A DNA stretch of 64,000 bases from the NCBI RefSeq assembly GCF_025753855.1, contig NZ_JAOWPT010000002.1, positions 434,001 through 498,000 of the forward strand, given 5' to 3'. The stretch comes from Mesorhizobium sp. ZC-5. Lineage in GTDB: Bacteria; Pseudomonadota; Alphaproteobacteria; Rhizobiales; Rhizobiaceae. This document shows, one piece after another, positions 46,857 through 55,568 of this stretch (positions within the stretch are counted from its first letter, which is position 1; every line of letters begins with the position of its first letter). A program made the translations under genes and the position numbers. The notes under the pieces were generated by a model, which worked only from the letters and a program-made list of their open reading frames with translations, searched no databases and had not been told where the DNA came from.

Positions 46857-47867
46857 TCAGTTCGCGATTCCGCGCAAGGCGTCGAGCCCGCGCAGGATCT
46901 TTTCCGGGGTGAACGGCATCGATGTCACCCGCACACCGCAGGCATCGAAGATCGCGTTGGCGATCGCCGGGATCGGCGAATTCGCCGTCATCTCGCCGAT
47001 GCCCTTGGCGCCATAGGGGCCATTCGAAGACGGCCGCTCTATGATCACCGAGTCCATCTCGGCGATGTCGCCCGGGCCGGGCATCAGATATTGCGAAAAA
47101 TCGGTCGGGCCGTGTGCGCGGTCCGGATAATAAGGCTCGGTCGTCTCGTAGAGCGCATGGCTGATGCCCATCCACGCACCGCCCACGATCTGCTGGTGCG
47201 CCAGCGCCGGATTCATGGCGCGGCCGATTTCGTAGGCGTTGGTCATCTTGAGAACGCGCACCTCGCCGGTCTCGTCGTCGACCTCGACATCTGCCACGGT
47301 GCAGGCATGCGCCTGGCAGGAATCCGGGTCCATCTCGCCGGTTTCAGGGACCACCTCGCTCTTCGGCTTCATGTACATGCCTCGCCCGGAAATGGTCTTG
47401 CCGAGCTTGAAATGAGCGGCGAGAGCCACGTCGACGACCGACATGCCCTTGTCGGGCGCGCCGTTGACATGGATGCGGCCCTTGCCGTCGGTGACGAGAT
47501 CGCCCGGATCGACTTCCAGTTCGGTCGCCGCCACGCTCATCATCACCTCGCGGGCTTCCCGCGCCGCCATCATGATGGCGTTGCCAATGCGGTGGGTGCC
47601 TCGGCTTGCGAAAGTGCCCATGCAGTGCGGCCCGGTGTCGGTATCGGCGGTGTCGATCACCACATTCTCGTACGGCACGCCGAGCGTCTCGGCGGCAATC
47701 TGCGCGCCGACGGTCTTGATGCCCTGGCCAAGATCGACCGAGGAGAGCGTGATAACGAACCCGCCCGTCGTGGTGGCGTGGATCAGCGCTTGGCTGGGGT
47801 CGCCGCCAAGGTTCATGCCCGTCGGATAATTCACAGCGGCGACGCCGCGTCCTTTCAGCCACGCCAT
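46857..47867 (-). CDS. molybdenum hydroxylase, molybdopterin subunit, C-terminal polypeptide
   Basis: A 336-residue protein equal to the C-terminal part of XdhB/CoxL-type large subunits. It starts GRGVAAVNYPTGMNLGGDP and has the cofactor segments SSVDLGQGIKTV and FASRGTHRIGNA. PYGAKGIGEMTANSP supplies the catalytic Glu that activates water. It begins one base after the stop of the N-terminal polypeptide and has its own GGGAGG site six bases upstream, so the split looks designed, not a frameshift. Together the two chains total the normal large-subunit length. Confidence 0.9.
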   Translation of the reverse strand: MAWLKGRGVAAVNYPTGMNLGGDPSQALIHATTTGGFVITLSSVDLGQGIKTVGAQIAAETLGVPYENVVIDTADTDTGPHCMGTFASRGTHRIGNAIMMAAREAREVMMSVAATELEVDPGDLVTDGKGRIHVNGAPDKGMSVVDVALAAHFKLGKTISGRGMYMKPKSEVVPETGEMDPDSCQAHACTVADVEVDDETGEVRVLKMTNAYEIGRAMNPALAHQQIVGGAWMGISHALYETTEPYYPDRAHGPTDFSQYLMPGPGDIAEMDSVIIERPSSNGPYGAKGIGEMTANSPIPAIANAIFDACGVRVTSMPFTPEKILRGLDALRGIAN

Positions 47868-47868
47868 C

Positions 47869-49230
47869 TCACGCCTCCCGCTCGAAAGAAGACATCTTTG
47901 CGAAACGCGGCGCCAACGTCGTGCCGGTCTGGTGGGCAGCCGCCTGGATGACTTCGACAAGGGCGGCACCTTCGACCTTCTTGCGATGCGCCTTCATGTC
48001 GCCGTCGCGGTAGGCGTTGATCAGGCGAAGCTCCATGGGATCCATGTTGAGGTAGCGCGCCACCTGGTCCATCTGCGATTCCAGCGCGAAATCGCCGATC
48101 GTCACGCCGAAGCCGCGCATCGCCGATGACGGCGTGCGGTTGGTGTAGACGCAGTAGGCATCGACATGGACGTTGGGGATGGAATACGGCCCCGGCATGT
48201 GCGCCGCCGCCTTGGTGGTGCCGTAGGTCGAGTGGCGGCAATAGGCGCCCGCGTCGACGTAGAGCGTTATTTTCCGCGCAACGATGCGCCCGTCGTTCAT
48301 CACGCCGTCCTTGATGTAGAGGCGTTCGGATGCGCGCGGCGACGAAACCTGCATCTCCTCGGCGCGCGAGTAGGCATACTTCACCGGCCGGTTGGTCAGC
48401 ATCGCACCCAGTGCCGCGATCGGCTCGACGATGACGTCCACCTTGCCGCCGAACCCGCCGCCGACAGTGCCTCCGACCAGCCGCAGCTTGTTGAACGGCA
48501 CGCCGAGGATCAGCGCCATGTTGTCGAGCGTGAAATAGAGCGCCTGCGTGTTGGAGTACACTGTGACGCGGCCGTTGCCTTCGGGCTTCGCCGTGCAGCC
48601 GGTTGTCTCGGTCGGCGCGTGTTCGATCGGCGCGGATTCGTAACGATGCTCGATGATGTGGTCGGCTGCCGCAAAACCCTTGTCGACATCGCCGAAACGG
48701 ATGCGCCGACAGTTGTGGCCCTCATAGACGAAATAGTTGGTGCCGTGCTGCTTGAACGGCGTCGAGGTCATCGCCTCCTCGACATCGAAGATGGGTGGCA
48801 GGTCCTCGTAGTCGACGACCACGCGGCGGGCGCCTTCAAGGGCCGCCTGCGGCGTCTCCGCCAGCACCGCGCAGATCTGCTCGCCCATGAACAGCACGCG
48901 GTCCTCCGGCAACACCGGCTCGTCGTCGGGACCGACACCGATCAGCTTTAGGATGGTGTACCAGTTGTTGGGCACGTCCTTGTGGGTGAGCACGCGAACC
49001 ACGCCCGGCACGTTCATGGCCGCGTCTGTGTTGATGTCCTTGATCAGTGCGTGATGGCGCGTCGACCGGACCATCTTCAAATGCAGCGTGTTGGGAAACG
49101 TCACGTCCTCGTAGAACTGCGTCTGTCCGGTGACATGACCGCGCGCGTCGGCGCGCTGCACGCTTTCACCGACGACCGAGAGTTCGGCCTCGCGTTCCTT
49201 GGTGAAAAAGCTGGTGTCGATCTTTTCCAT
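47869..49230 (-). CDS. molybdenum hydroxylase, molybdopterin subunit, N-terminal polypeptide
   Basis: A 453-residue protein equal to the N-terminal part of XdhB/CoxL-type large subunits. An a/b hammerhead domain lies near residues 20-130 (GESVQRADARGHVTG). The first Mo-binding domain has VGGTVGGGFGGKVD, and SSAMRGFGV is the active-site loop. That loop is of the xanthine/aldehyde/nicotinate type, not the AYRCSFR of CO dehydrogenase. It ends where single-chain homologues continue. GAGGG precedes the ATG. Confidence 0.9.
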   Translation of the reverse strand: MEKIDTSFFTKEREAELSVVGESVQRADARGHVTGQTQFYEDVTFPNTLHLKMVRSTRHHALIKDINTDAAMNVPGVVRVLTHKDVPNNWYTILKLIGVGPDDEPVLPEDRVLFMGEQICAVLAETPQAALEGARRVVVDYEDLPPIFDVEEAMTSTPFKQHGTNYFVYEGHNCRRIRFGDVDKGFAAADHIIEHRYESAPIEHAPTETTGCTAKPEGNGRVTVYSNTQALYFTLDNMALILGVPFNKLRLVGGTVGGGFGGKVDVIVEPIAALGAMLTNRPVKYAYSRAEEMQVSSPRASERLYIKDGVMNDGRIVARKITLYVDAGAYCRHSTYGTTKAAAHMPGPYSIPNVHVDAYCVYTNRTPSSAMRGFGVTIGDFALESQMDQVARYLNMDPMELRLINAYRDGDMKAHRKKVEGAALVEVIQAAAHQTGTTLAPRFAKMSSFEREA

Positions 49231-49240
49231 TGTCTTGCCC

Positions 49241-49735
49241 TCAAGCCGCTTCCGAGCGTTGCGCTGCCTGCATCCGCTTGGCGGCGTCCAGCACCGCGTC
49301 GATGATCGCTTCGTAGCCGGTGCAGCGGCAGATGTTGCCGGAGATGGCGCGGACAGCATCGTCGCGCGATGGATTGGGATTCCTGGCCAGCAGGCCGGCG
49401 GTCGCCATGATCATGCCCGAGGTGCAGAAGCCGCATTGGGTGGCGAAGCCTTCGAGGAATGCTTCCTGGATCGGGTGCAGGCCCTGCATCGGCGTCAGCC
49501 CCTCGATGGTCTCGACCCTTGCGCCCTCGATGGTTTCCACCGGCAGCAGGCAGGACATCATCGCCTTACCGTCGACCAGCACGGTGCAGGTGCCGCAGGC
49601 CCCCTGGTCGCAGCCGCGCCGCGTCCCGGCGAGGCCCTGATTCTCGCGCAGCACCTCGACCAGCGTCGTGCCGGGCGCGACGAGCATCTGGCGCTCAGTG
49701 CCGTTGATGGTGAGCGAGACGACGGAATGTTTCAT
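49241..49735 (-). CDS. molybdenum hydroxylase, [2Fe-2S] subunit
   Basis: A 164-residue iron-sulphur subunit that passes electrons from the Mo site to FAD. The N-terminal plant-type cluster uses GCDQGACGTCTVLVDG plus a later MMSC. The C-terminal helical domain binds the second cluster with ATQCGFCTSGM and GNICRCTGY. The start MKHSVVS is chosen for its GGGAGGG site; a longer frame to 49777 is not supported. Ends 10 bases before the N-terminal Mo polypeptide. Confidence 0.94.
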   Translation of the reverse strand: MKHSVVSLTINGTERQMLVAPGTTLVEVLRENQGLAGTRRGCDQGACGTCTVLVDGKAMMSCLLPVETIEGARVETIEGLTPMQGLHPIQEAFLEGFATQCGFCTSGMIMATAGLLARNPNPSRDDAVRAISGNICRCTGYEAIIDAVLDAAKRMQAAQRSEAA

Positions 49736-49789
49736 GGCTACCCTCCCGGTGGCTCTGATTTTCTTGCGCTGGGCCACGTCCGGCCACGC

Positions 49790-50599
49790 CTACTCCCCGA
49801 TCAGCGCGCGCCTGATGTGGACCGGCGCCACCCGCGCCCTGTACCAGGCACTGGCATAGGCGTCGTCGGATGGATCGATGTCGCGGGTCGCCTCTTTGGC
49901 CGCCCGCTCGACGCTGACGCGGTCGAAGGAGTTGCCGCTCAGCGCCTTTTCAACCGAAGCCGCGCGGACAGCGCTTTTCGCCACGCCACCCAGCCCGATG
50001 CTGACGCGGGTCACCCTGCCGGCGGCAGTCTCGACGACGGCCGCGACTGTGACGATCGCCGCGGCGTTGAGCGCCTTGCGTCCTGCCTTGGCAAACTTGA
50101 AGCTGCCGGCTTCCGGCAGCGGGAACGAGACATGGGTGACGATTTCGCCCTGCTTCAGGCCCGACGAAACGACAGTCTCGATCGCTTCGACGCGGGCCGT
50201 CGTGCCGTTCGACACCATGGCACTCGCACCAAGTGCAATGAGGCAGGCGGCGAAGTCGCCATAAGGCTGCTTGACGAACAGATTGCCGCCGACGGTCGCC
50301 ATGTTGCGGATGGTCGGCGAGGCGATGGCGTCGAGCGCGGCGCGCAGGAAAGCCAGTGCGCGCTCGTCCTCGAGTTCGGCAAGCGTCGTTGCCGCACCGA
50401 TCGTGACCACGCCGTCCTTCACATTTACCCCGGTCAGGCCGACATGGCGCAGGCTGACGAGGCTGGTGAAATCGTCGGTGCCGTAGTTCAGCACCGGGAC
50501 CAGGGCGGTCCCGCCGGCGAGGAGCCTCGCGTCGGGCAGCCTGGAGAGTGCGGCATGAGCCTCGGCCAATGAGCCGGGTGTGGCAATCGCTTGAAGCAT
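49790..50599 (-). CDS. molybdenum hydroxylase, FAD-binding subunit
   Basis: A 269-residue FAD subunit. LLAGGTALVPVLNYG and ATVGGNLFVKQPYGD are the two FAD-binding segments of the family. The C-terminal domain (GRVTRVSIGLGGVAKSAVRA) is the CO dehydrogenase flavoprotein C domain. GGAGGAGACG precedes the ATG. First gene of the eight-gene operon, divergent from a GntR gene. Confidence 0.93.
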   Translation of the reverse strand: MLQAIATPGSLAEAHAALSRLPDARLLAGGTALVPVLNYGTDDFTSLVSLRHVGLTGVNVKDGVVTIGAATTLAELEDERALAFLRAALDAIASPTIRNMATVGGNLFVKQPYGDFAACLIALGASAMVSNGTTARVEAIETVVSSGLKQGEIVTHVSFPLPEAGSFKFAKAGRKALNAAAIVTVAAVVETAAGRVTRVSIGLGGVAKSAVRAASVEKALSGNSFDRVSVERAAKEATRDIDPSDDAYASAWYRARVAPVHIRRALIGE

Positions 50600-50653
50600 C
50601 GTCTCCTCCCAGAGATTGTGCGTCCCGGGTCTTTTCGACCTCTTGATTATCTA

Positions 50654-50663
50654 TTATCGATAA
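50654..50663. promoter_or_regulatory. candidate operator between hydroxylase operon and GntR gene
   Basis: TTATCGATAA is a perfect 10-base palindrome in the AT-rich middle of the 150-base divergent interval. It is well placed to control both directions, but no second copy was found. Confidence 0.35.
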
Positions 50664-50749
50664 ATGAGAATCGTTTTGTCAACCGCGGTCCGGGCAAATA
50701 AGATGCTGCGGTGCCAAATACTTAAGCCCGCAAAATCAGCGAAAAGCAG

Positions 50750-51445
50750 ATGAACGAAACACGCTATGTCCAAACTAATATGACGGAAGAAGCGCGGGCA
50801 GACTTCGCCAATGCGCCGCTTCGCCAGAAAATCAAGGAAGCCCTGCTGAGGCGTATCCTGAGCGGGCGCTACGATGCCGGCGAGCGTCTGGTCGAGTTGC
50901 GTATAGCGGAAGAGTTCGGCACCAGCCAGGGTCCGGTGCGCGAAGCGTTGCGGGAACTCGAGGCAACCGGTCTCGTCACCAATATACCGCGCCGTGGCAC
51001 CTATGTTTCGGAAGTCATGGGTGAAGGTCTGCGCGAAATATATACGGTGCGCGGCGCGCTCGAGGAACAGGCGACGCGCATTGCCACGAAGCAGCGCGCC
51101 TGCGATCTCGACCTCCTGCAGCGCGAGGTCGATCTGATGCACCAGTCAGCGGTGGCCGGCGATATCCACGGCGTGATCGAACATTCGGTCACCTTTCACC
51201 GTTCGATCATGGAAGCGGCGAAGAACCGGTTGCTTCTCAACATCTGGCAGTCGCTGCAGATCGAGACCCGCACCACCATCACCATGTTGGTAGAAGGGCT
51301 GGATCTGGTGGAGATCGCCGACAGTCATCAGCCGATCGTCGATGCCATTCGCAGCGGTGATGCCGAGGAGGCTGCGCGCGTCGCCCGCGAGCACCAGGAT
51401 TATTTCGAACGGCTTCCCGTACCAGCCCGCTCGCGCGCCCCCTAA
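50750..51445 (+). CDS. GntR family regulator (FCD subfamily) of the molybdenum hydroxylase operon
   Basis: A 231-residue regulator. The winged helix is LRIAEEFGTSQGPVREALRE (residues 64-83) followed by IPRRGTYVSEV. The FCD domain includes VEHSVTFHRSIMEAAKN-like and ADSHQPIVDAIRSGD segments with metal-site histidines. It is divergent from the hydroxylase operon, its likely target. Its stop overlaps that of the convergent oxidoreductase gene. Confidence 0.88.
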   Translation: MNETRYVQTNMTEEARADFANAPLRQKIKEALLRRILSGRYDAGERLVELRIAEEFGTSQGPVREALRELEATGLVTNIPRRGTYVSEVMGEGLREIYTVRGALEEQATRIATKQRACDLDLLQREVDLMHQSAVAGDIHGVIEHSVTFHRSIMEAAKNRLLLNIWQSLQIETRTTITMLVEGLDLVEIADSHQPIVDAIRSGDAEEAARVAREHQDYFERLPVPARSRAP

Positions 51446-52536
51446 TCGGCCTTGGGGTCTGGCACCACCACCAGTTTGCCGACGAAATCCTTCGCCATGA
51501 AGTCTGTCTGCGCCCGGTGGAACTCTGAGAGCTTGTAGACGCCGCCGACCAGCGGCTTGATCTTGCCCTGCTCGATATAGCGGACGATGCGACGGAAATC
51601 GGCGCGGGTGCCCTGGCTGGAGCCGTGCAGTTGCAACTGTTTCAGATACATGGTCCGGAGATCGAGCTGAACCACCGGTCCGGCGATGGCGCCAGCGGTC
51701 GTGTAGCGGCCTTCAGGCCTGAGGATACGCAGCAGATCGTTGAAGATCTTGCCGCCGACAAGGTCTGCGACGACGTCGATCGGCTGGCCTCCGGTCGCCT
51801 CGTCGACGGCGGCGATCAGGTCGGATACGCCCCGAGTGATGACCGCTTCAGCGCCGAGATCGAGCAATGCCTGCTCCTTGCCGGGACCGACCACCGCGTA
51901 GGGAATGGCGCCACGGGCGCGGGCAAGTTGCACGATGCCGGAACCGACGCCGCCTGACGCACCGGTGACCAGCACGCGCTCACCTTCTTTCAGGCCGGCC
52001 CGTTCCAGCATCTGTTCGCCGGTGAGGTAAGCGCAGCAGAAGGTAGCCAGCTCGATGTCGGTGAGACTGGTGTCGACGACATGGGCGTTTTCAGCCGGCA
52101 GCGCTTGGTATTCGGCATAGCCGCCGTCGCGGCCATGACCCATGTAATCGATGTCGGCGAGGGAATCGTCGTCGCGATTGTAGATCGAAAAATCGACCAT
52201 CACGCGCTCGCCGATTCGGCTCTCCGAAACGCCCTCGCCGACGGCCACGATATGGCCGACCGTGTCCGTTCCCTGGATGCGCGGGAAGGTCAGCGTGTTG
52301 CCCTGACGGCGCCAGGTCGAGACGGCAGCGGCATCTTCCTCCGTGCCGTAGGCGCCTTGGCGCACCCATACATCGGTGTTGTTCATGCCGCAGGCGGTGA
52401 CCTCGACCAGCACCTCGCCTGCTGCCGGAGCCGGCACCGGAACGTCCTGACGGTAGACGAGTTTTTCAAGCCCGCCATGGCCGGTGAGGAGTACGGCGCG
52501 CATTTTCTGGGGAACGGTTTTGGTCATCGCGTTCAT
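51442..52536 (-). CDS. zinc-type alcohol dehydrogenase-like / quinone oxidoreductase family protein
   Basis: A 364-residue MDR-superfamily protein. The N-terminal GroES-like domain includes EVTACGMNNTDVWVRQG, and the Rossmann motif is LVTGASGGVGSGIVQLARA. Structural-zinc cysteines are absent, pointing to the quinone reductase/enoyl reductase branch. I take ATG 52536 (MNAMTKT); ATG 52527 is possible. It starts 9 bases after the aminotransferase stop, so it shares that operon. NADPH-dependent reduction of a carbonyl or enone is expected. Confidence 0.85.
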   Translation of the reverse strand: MNAMTKTVPQKMRAVLLTGHGGLEKLVYRQDVPVPAPAAGEVLVEVTACGMNNTDVWVRQGAYGTEEDAAAVSTWRRQGNTLTFPRIQGTDTVGHIVAVGEGVSESRIGERVMVDFSIYNRDDDSLADIDYMGHGRDGGYAEYQALPAENAHVVDTSLTDIELATFCCAYLTGEQMLERAGLKEGERVLVTGASGGVGSGIVQLARARGAIPYAVVGPGKEQALLDLGAEAVITRGVSDLIAAVDEATGGQPIDVVADLVGGKIFNDLLRILRPEGRYTTAGAIAGPVVQLDLRTMYLKQLQLHGSSQGTRADFRRIVRYIEQGKIKPLVGGVYKLSEFHRAQTDFMAKDFVGKLVVVPDPKAD

Positions 52537-52545
52537 AGGCAACTC

Positions 52546-53928
52546 TCAGATATTGGCGAAGACGCTGTTCACCGCGTCGGCGGTCTTCGAAACGATGATG
52601 TCCGCCTCTTCCCTCGTCAGGCAGAGCGGCGGTGCGAAGCCGAGGATATCGCCCTGCGGCATCGCGCGCCCGATCACGCCGCTTGCCGCTAGTGCCGTTG
52701 CCACTTGCGGGCCGATCTTTTCCGATGCGTCGAAGAACGCGCGTTCATCCTTGTCCGCGACGAATTCCACCGCAGCCAGCATGCCGTCGCCACGCACGTC
52801 GCCGACGTTTTTATGGCCACCGACAGCCTTGGCCAGTTCGGCGCGGAAATAGGCGCCGGTCTCGCCGGCATTCGTCACCAGATCGAGTTCGTCGATCAGT
52901 TCCAGGTTGGCGATACCGGCCGCGGCGCAGATCGGATGCGCCGAATAGGTCCAGCCATGTCCGAGCGAGCCCAGCTTGTCGGACCCTTCGACCAGCACCT
53001 TCCACATGCCATCGGAGACGATGACGCCGGAGAGTGGCGCGTAGGCCGAGGTCAGGCCCTTGGCGATGGTGATGAGGTCGGGTTTCATGCCGTAGTGGTC
53101 GGAGCCGAACATGGTGCCGAGCCGGCCGAAGCCGGTCACAACCTCGTCGGCGACCAGCAGCACGTCGTATTTTTTCAGCACCGCCTGGATCTTTTCCCAG
53201 TAGCCTGCCGGCGGCGGCACGATGCCGCCTGTGCCGAGGATCGGCTCGCCGATGAAGGCGGCGACGGTTTCCGGACCTTCGGCCAGGATCATTTCCTCAA
53301 GCTTGTCGGCGCAATGCTGCGAGAACTGTTCTTCGCTCATCGAGCGGTCGGCGCGGCGGAAATAATAAGGCGCTTCCGTATGCAGGATCGGCGCCCGCGG
53401 CAGGTCGAAGGCGTTGTGGAAAAGCTCGAGCCCGGTCAGCGAACCGGTCATGACGCCCGAGCCGTGATAGCCGCGCCAGCGCGAGATGATCTTCTTCTTC
53501 TCCGGCCGGCCAAGCACGTTGTTGTAGTACCAGATCAGCTTGATGTTGGTTTCGTTGGCGTCCGATCCGGACAGGCCGAAATAGACTCTGGACATGTCCT
53601 CAGGCGCGCGGTCAATGATCATCTTGGCGAGCGTGATCGACGCTTCCGTGCCATGGCCGACATAGGCGTGGTAATAGGCGAGTTCCTTCGCCTGTTCAGC
53701 GATTGCATCGGCAATCTTCTGACGGCCGTAACCGACATTGACGCAATAAAGCCCGGCAAAGGCGTCCAGGCTGCGACGACCGCTGGTATCGGTGATGTAC
53801 ACGCCCTCGCCGCCCGCGATGACCCGCGTCGGTGATTCGCCGCGTGCATGCGTGCCCATATGGGTCGACGGATGGAAAAAGTGGTCACGGTCCCAGGCGG
53901 TAAGTTCGTTCGAGCGGTCGAGCATCAT
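52546..53928 (-). CDS. class III aminotransferase (omega-amino acid type)
   Basis: A 460-residue PLP enzyme. It has FAGLYCVNVGYGRQKIADAI near residue 57 and FGLSGSDANETNIKL for phosphate binding. VLLVADEVVTGFGRLG carries the PLP-ring Asp, and LITIAKGLTSAYAPLSG the Schiff-base Lys. Relatives transfer terminal amino groups of omega-amino acids or diamines to pyruvate or 2-oxoglutarate, giving semialdehydes. A semialdehyde dehydrogenase is encoded directly upstream, fitting that pairing. Confidence 0.9.
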   Translation of the reverse strand: MMLDRSNELTAWDRDHFFHPSTHMGTHARGESPTRVIAGGEGVYITDTSGRRSLDAFAGLYCVNVGYGRQKIADAIAEQAKELAYYHAYVGHGTEASITLAKMIIDRAPEDMSRVYFGLSGSDANETNIKLIWYYNNVLGRPEKKKIISRWRGYHGSGVMTGSLTGLELFHNAFDLPRAPILHTEAPYYFRRADRSMSEEQFSQHCADKLEEMILAEGPETVAAFIGEPILGTGGIVPPPAGYWEKIQAVLKKYDVLLVADEVVTGFGRLGTMFGSDHYGMKPDLITIAKGLTSAYAPLSGVIVSDGMWKVLVEGSDKLGSLGHGWTYSAHPICAAAGIANLELIDELDLVTNAGETGAYFRAELAKAVGGHKNVGDVRGDGMLAAVEFVADKDERAFFDASEKIGPQVATALAASGVIGRAMPQGDILGFAPPLCLTREEADIIVSKTADAVNSVFANI

Positions 53929-53949
53929 TCTACTCCGGATTTGAACTGG

Positions 53950-55443
53950 TCAGGCTGCGTCGAGGCAGAGATATTTGAGGTCGGTGAAGGCTTCGAGGCC
54001 GTGGCGCGATCCTTCGCGCCCGATGCCGGACTGCTTCACGCCACCGAACGGGATTGGTGCGCCGGTGATCTTCACGCGGTTGATCGCCACCATTCCGTAT
54101 TCGAGTGCGCGACCCATGCGCAACTGGCGGGAGCCGCCTTCGGTGACCACATAGGCAACGAGACCGTATTCGGTGTCGTTAGCCCGCGTCACGACTTCCT
54201 CTTCCGTGTCGAACGGCGTGACTGCGGCTACCGGCCCGAAAGTCTCTTCGCGCATGATCAGGGCATCGGCGGGAACATCGACAAGCAGCGTCGGCTCGTA
54301 GAACAGCTTGCCGGCCGGGTGCAGCTTGCCGCCGGTCAGGCAGCGGGCGCCCCGCTTCGTTGCATCGGTGACGTGTTCCTCGACCTTGGCGATGGCCCGG
54401 TCATGCATGAGCGGACCGATATCGATGTCTTCGTTCAGGCCGGCGCCAACCTTGAGCGTGGCGATCTTTTTGGCGTAGGCATCGCAGAACGCGTCGTAGA
54501 TGCCGCGCTGCACATAGATGCGGTTCGCCGCGAGGCAGTCCTGACCGGATGTGGCGAACTTCGCGTCGATCGCGACGGCCACGGCTTTATCGAGATGGGC
54601 ATCGTCAAAGACGATCAGCGGTGCATGACCACCGAGCTCCATGACCAGCCGCTTCATCGTCGGGGCGCATTGCGCGGCGATCAGCTGGCCGACCTCGGTC
54701 GATCCGGTGAAGCTCATGGCGCGGACGCGGTTGTCCTCGCACATGCGGCCGACGATCGTCGAAGCATTGCCGGTAACGATGTTGAAGACACCGGCGGGCA
54801 GGCCGGCGCGTTCGCCGAGTTCGGCCAGGGCCAGCGCCGAAAGCGGTGTTTCGGAGGAAGGATGCGCCACGATCGTGCAGCCTGCGGCGAGCGCCGCCGC
54901 GGCCTTGCGGGTCAGCATCGCCGACGGAAAATTCCACGGCGTCACCACGCCGACCACGCCGAGCGCCTCGCGCCGCACGATCATCTCGGTTTCCGGCAGG
55001 TGACTGGTCACGCTTTCGGCGTTCAGCCGTCTGGCTTCCTCGGCGTACCACTCGACGAAGGACGCCGCGTAGTCGATTTCTCCTCGCGATTCCGCCAGCG
55101 GCTTGCCTTGCTCCAGCGTCATCAGCAACGCCAGGTCCTGCTTGGCCGCCACGATCAGGTCGAACCATTTTCGCAGGATTTTTCCACGCTCCTGCGGCAG
55201 CAGGGCTTTCCATTGCGGCAGTGCGCGGGATGCGGCGTCGATGGCGGTTGTCGTCTGCGCCGCGTCGAGCGATGCCACCCAGGCGACCGTCTCGCCATTG
55301 GCCGGGTCCCGCACCTCGAATGTGCGGCCTTCGTCGCCGGCCGTCCAATGCCCGTCGACATAGGCAAGTTCACGCAGCAACCGGCGATCGGCGAGCCTGG
55401 ACAGGCCGTCGTCGCGTTGGGGTCGGGCGAAATGTACTGACAT
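53950..55443 (-). CDS. NAD(P)-dependent succinate-semialdehyde dehydrogenase family protein
   Basis: A 497-residue aldehyde dehydrogenase of the GabD group. GVVGVVTPWNFPSAMLTRK lies near residue 155. FTGSTEVGQ is the NAD turn, MELGGHAPLIVF holds the general-base Glu, and SGQDCLAANRIYVQ the catalytic Cys. Succinate semialdehyde or a related omega-semialdehyde is the likely substrate. GGAGG precedes the ATG. First gene of the three-gene operon with the aminotransferase and oxidoreductase. Confidence 0.9.
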   Translation of the reverse strand: MSVHFARPQRDDGLSRLADRRLLRELAYVDGHWTAGDEGRTFEVRDPANGETVAWVASLDAAQTTTAIDAASRALPQWKALLPQERGKILRKWFDLIVAAKQDLALLMTLEQGKPLAESRGEIDYAASFVEWYAEEARRLNAESVTSHLPETEMIVRREALGVVGVVTPWNFPSAMLTRKAAAALAAGCTIVAHPSSETPLSALALAELGERAGLPAGVFNIVTGNASTIVGRMCEDNRVRAMSFTGSTEVGQLIAAQCAPTMKRLVMELGGHAPLIVFDDAHLDKAVAVAIDAKFATSGQDCLAANRIYVQRGIYDAFCDAYAKKIATLKVGAGLNEDIDIGPLMHDRAIAKVEEHVTDATKRGARCLTGGKLHPAGKLFYEPTLLVDVPADALIMREETFGPVAAVTPFDTEEEVVTRANDTEYGLVAYVVTEGGSRQLRMGRALEYGMVAINRVKITGAPIPFGGVKQSGIGREGSRHGLEAFTDLKYLCLDAA

Positions 55444-55568
55444 GGCAGGCCTCCGCATTGTTCATACGAGAGCCTATTCAAACCCGGTGGAGAGAGGGGC
55501 TGTTTCGCGTGGCTTCGGCGGAGAGACTGCCTAAATCCTGGCAGTTGGATAGAGAGATTGTCTATGGC

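Noticed and set aside
46857-49230. Reading the split Mo subunit as a sequencing frameshift
   Set aside because: Both chains keep good sense to their ends and the second has its own ribosome-binding site right before its ATG.
47869-50599. CO dehydrogenase (coxMSL)
   Set aside because: The CoxL active-site loop AYRCSFR is absent; the loop reads SAMRGFG and the large subunit is split.
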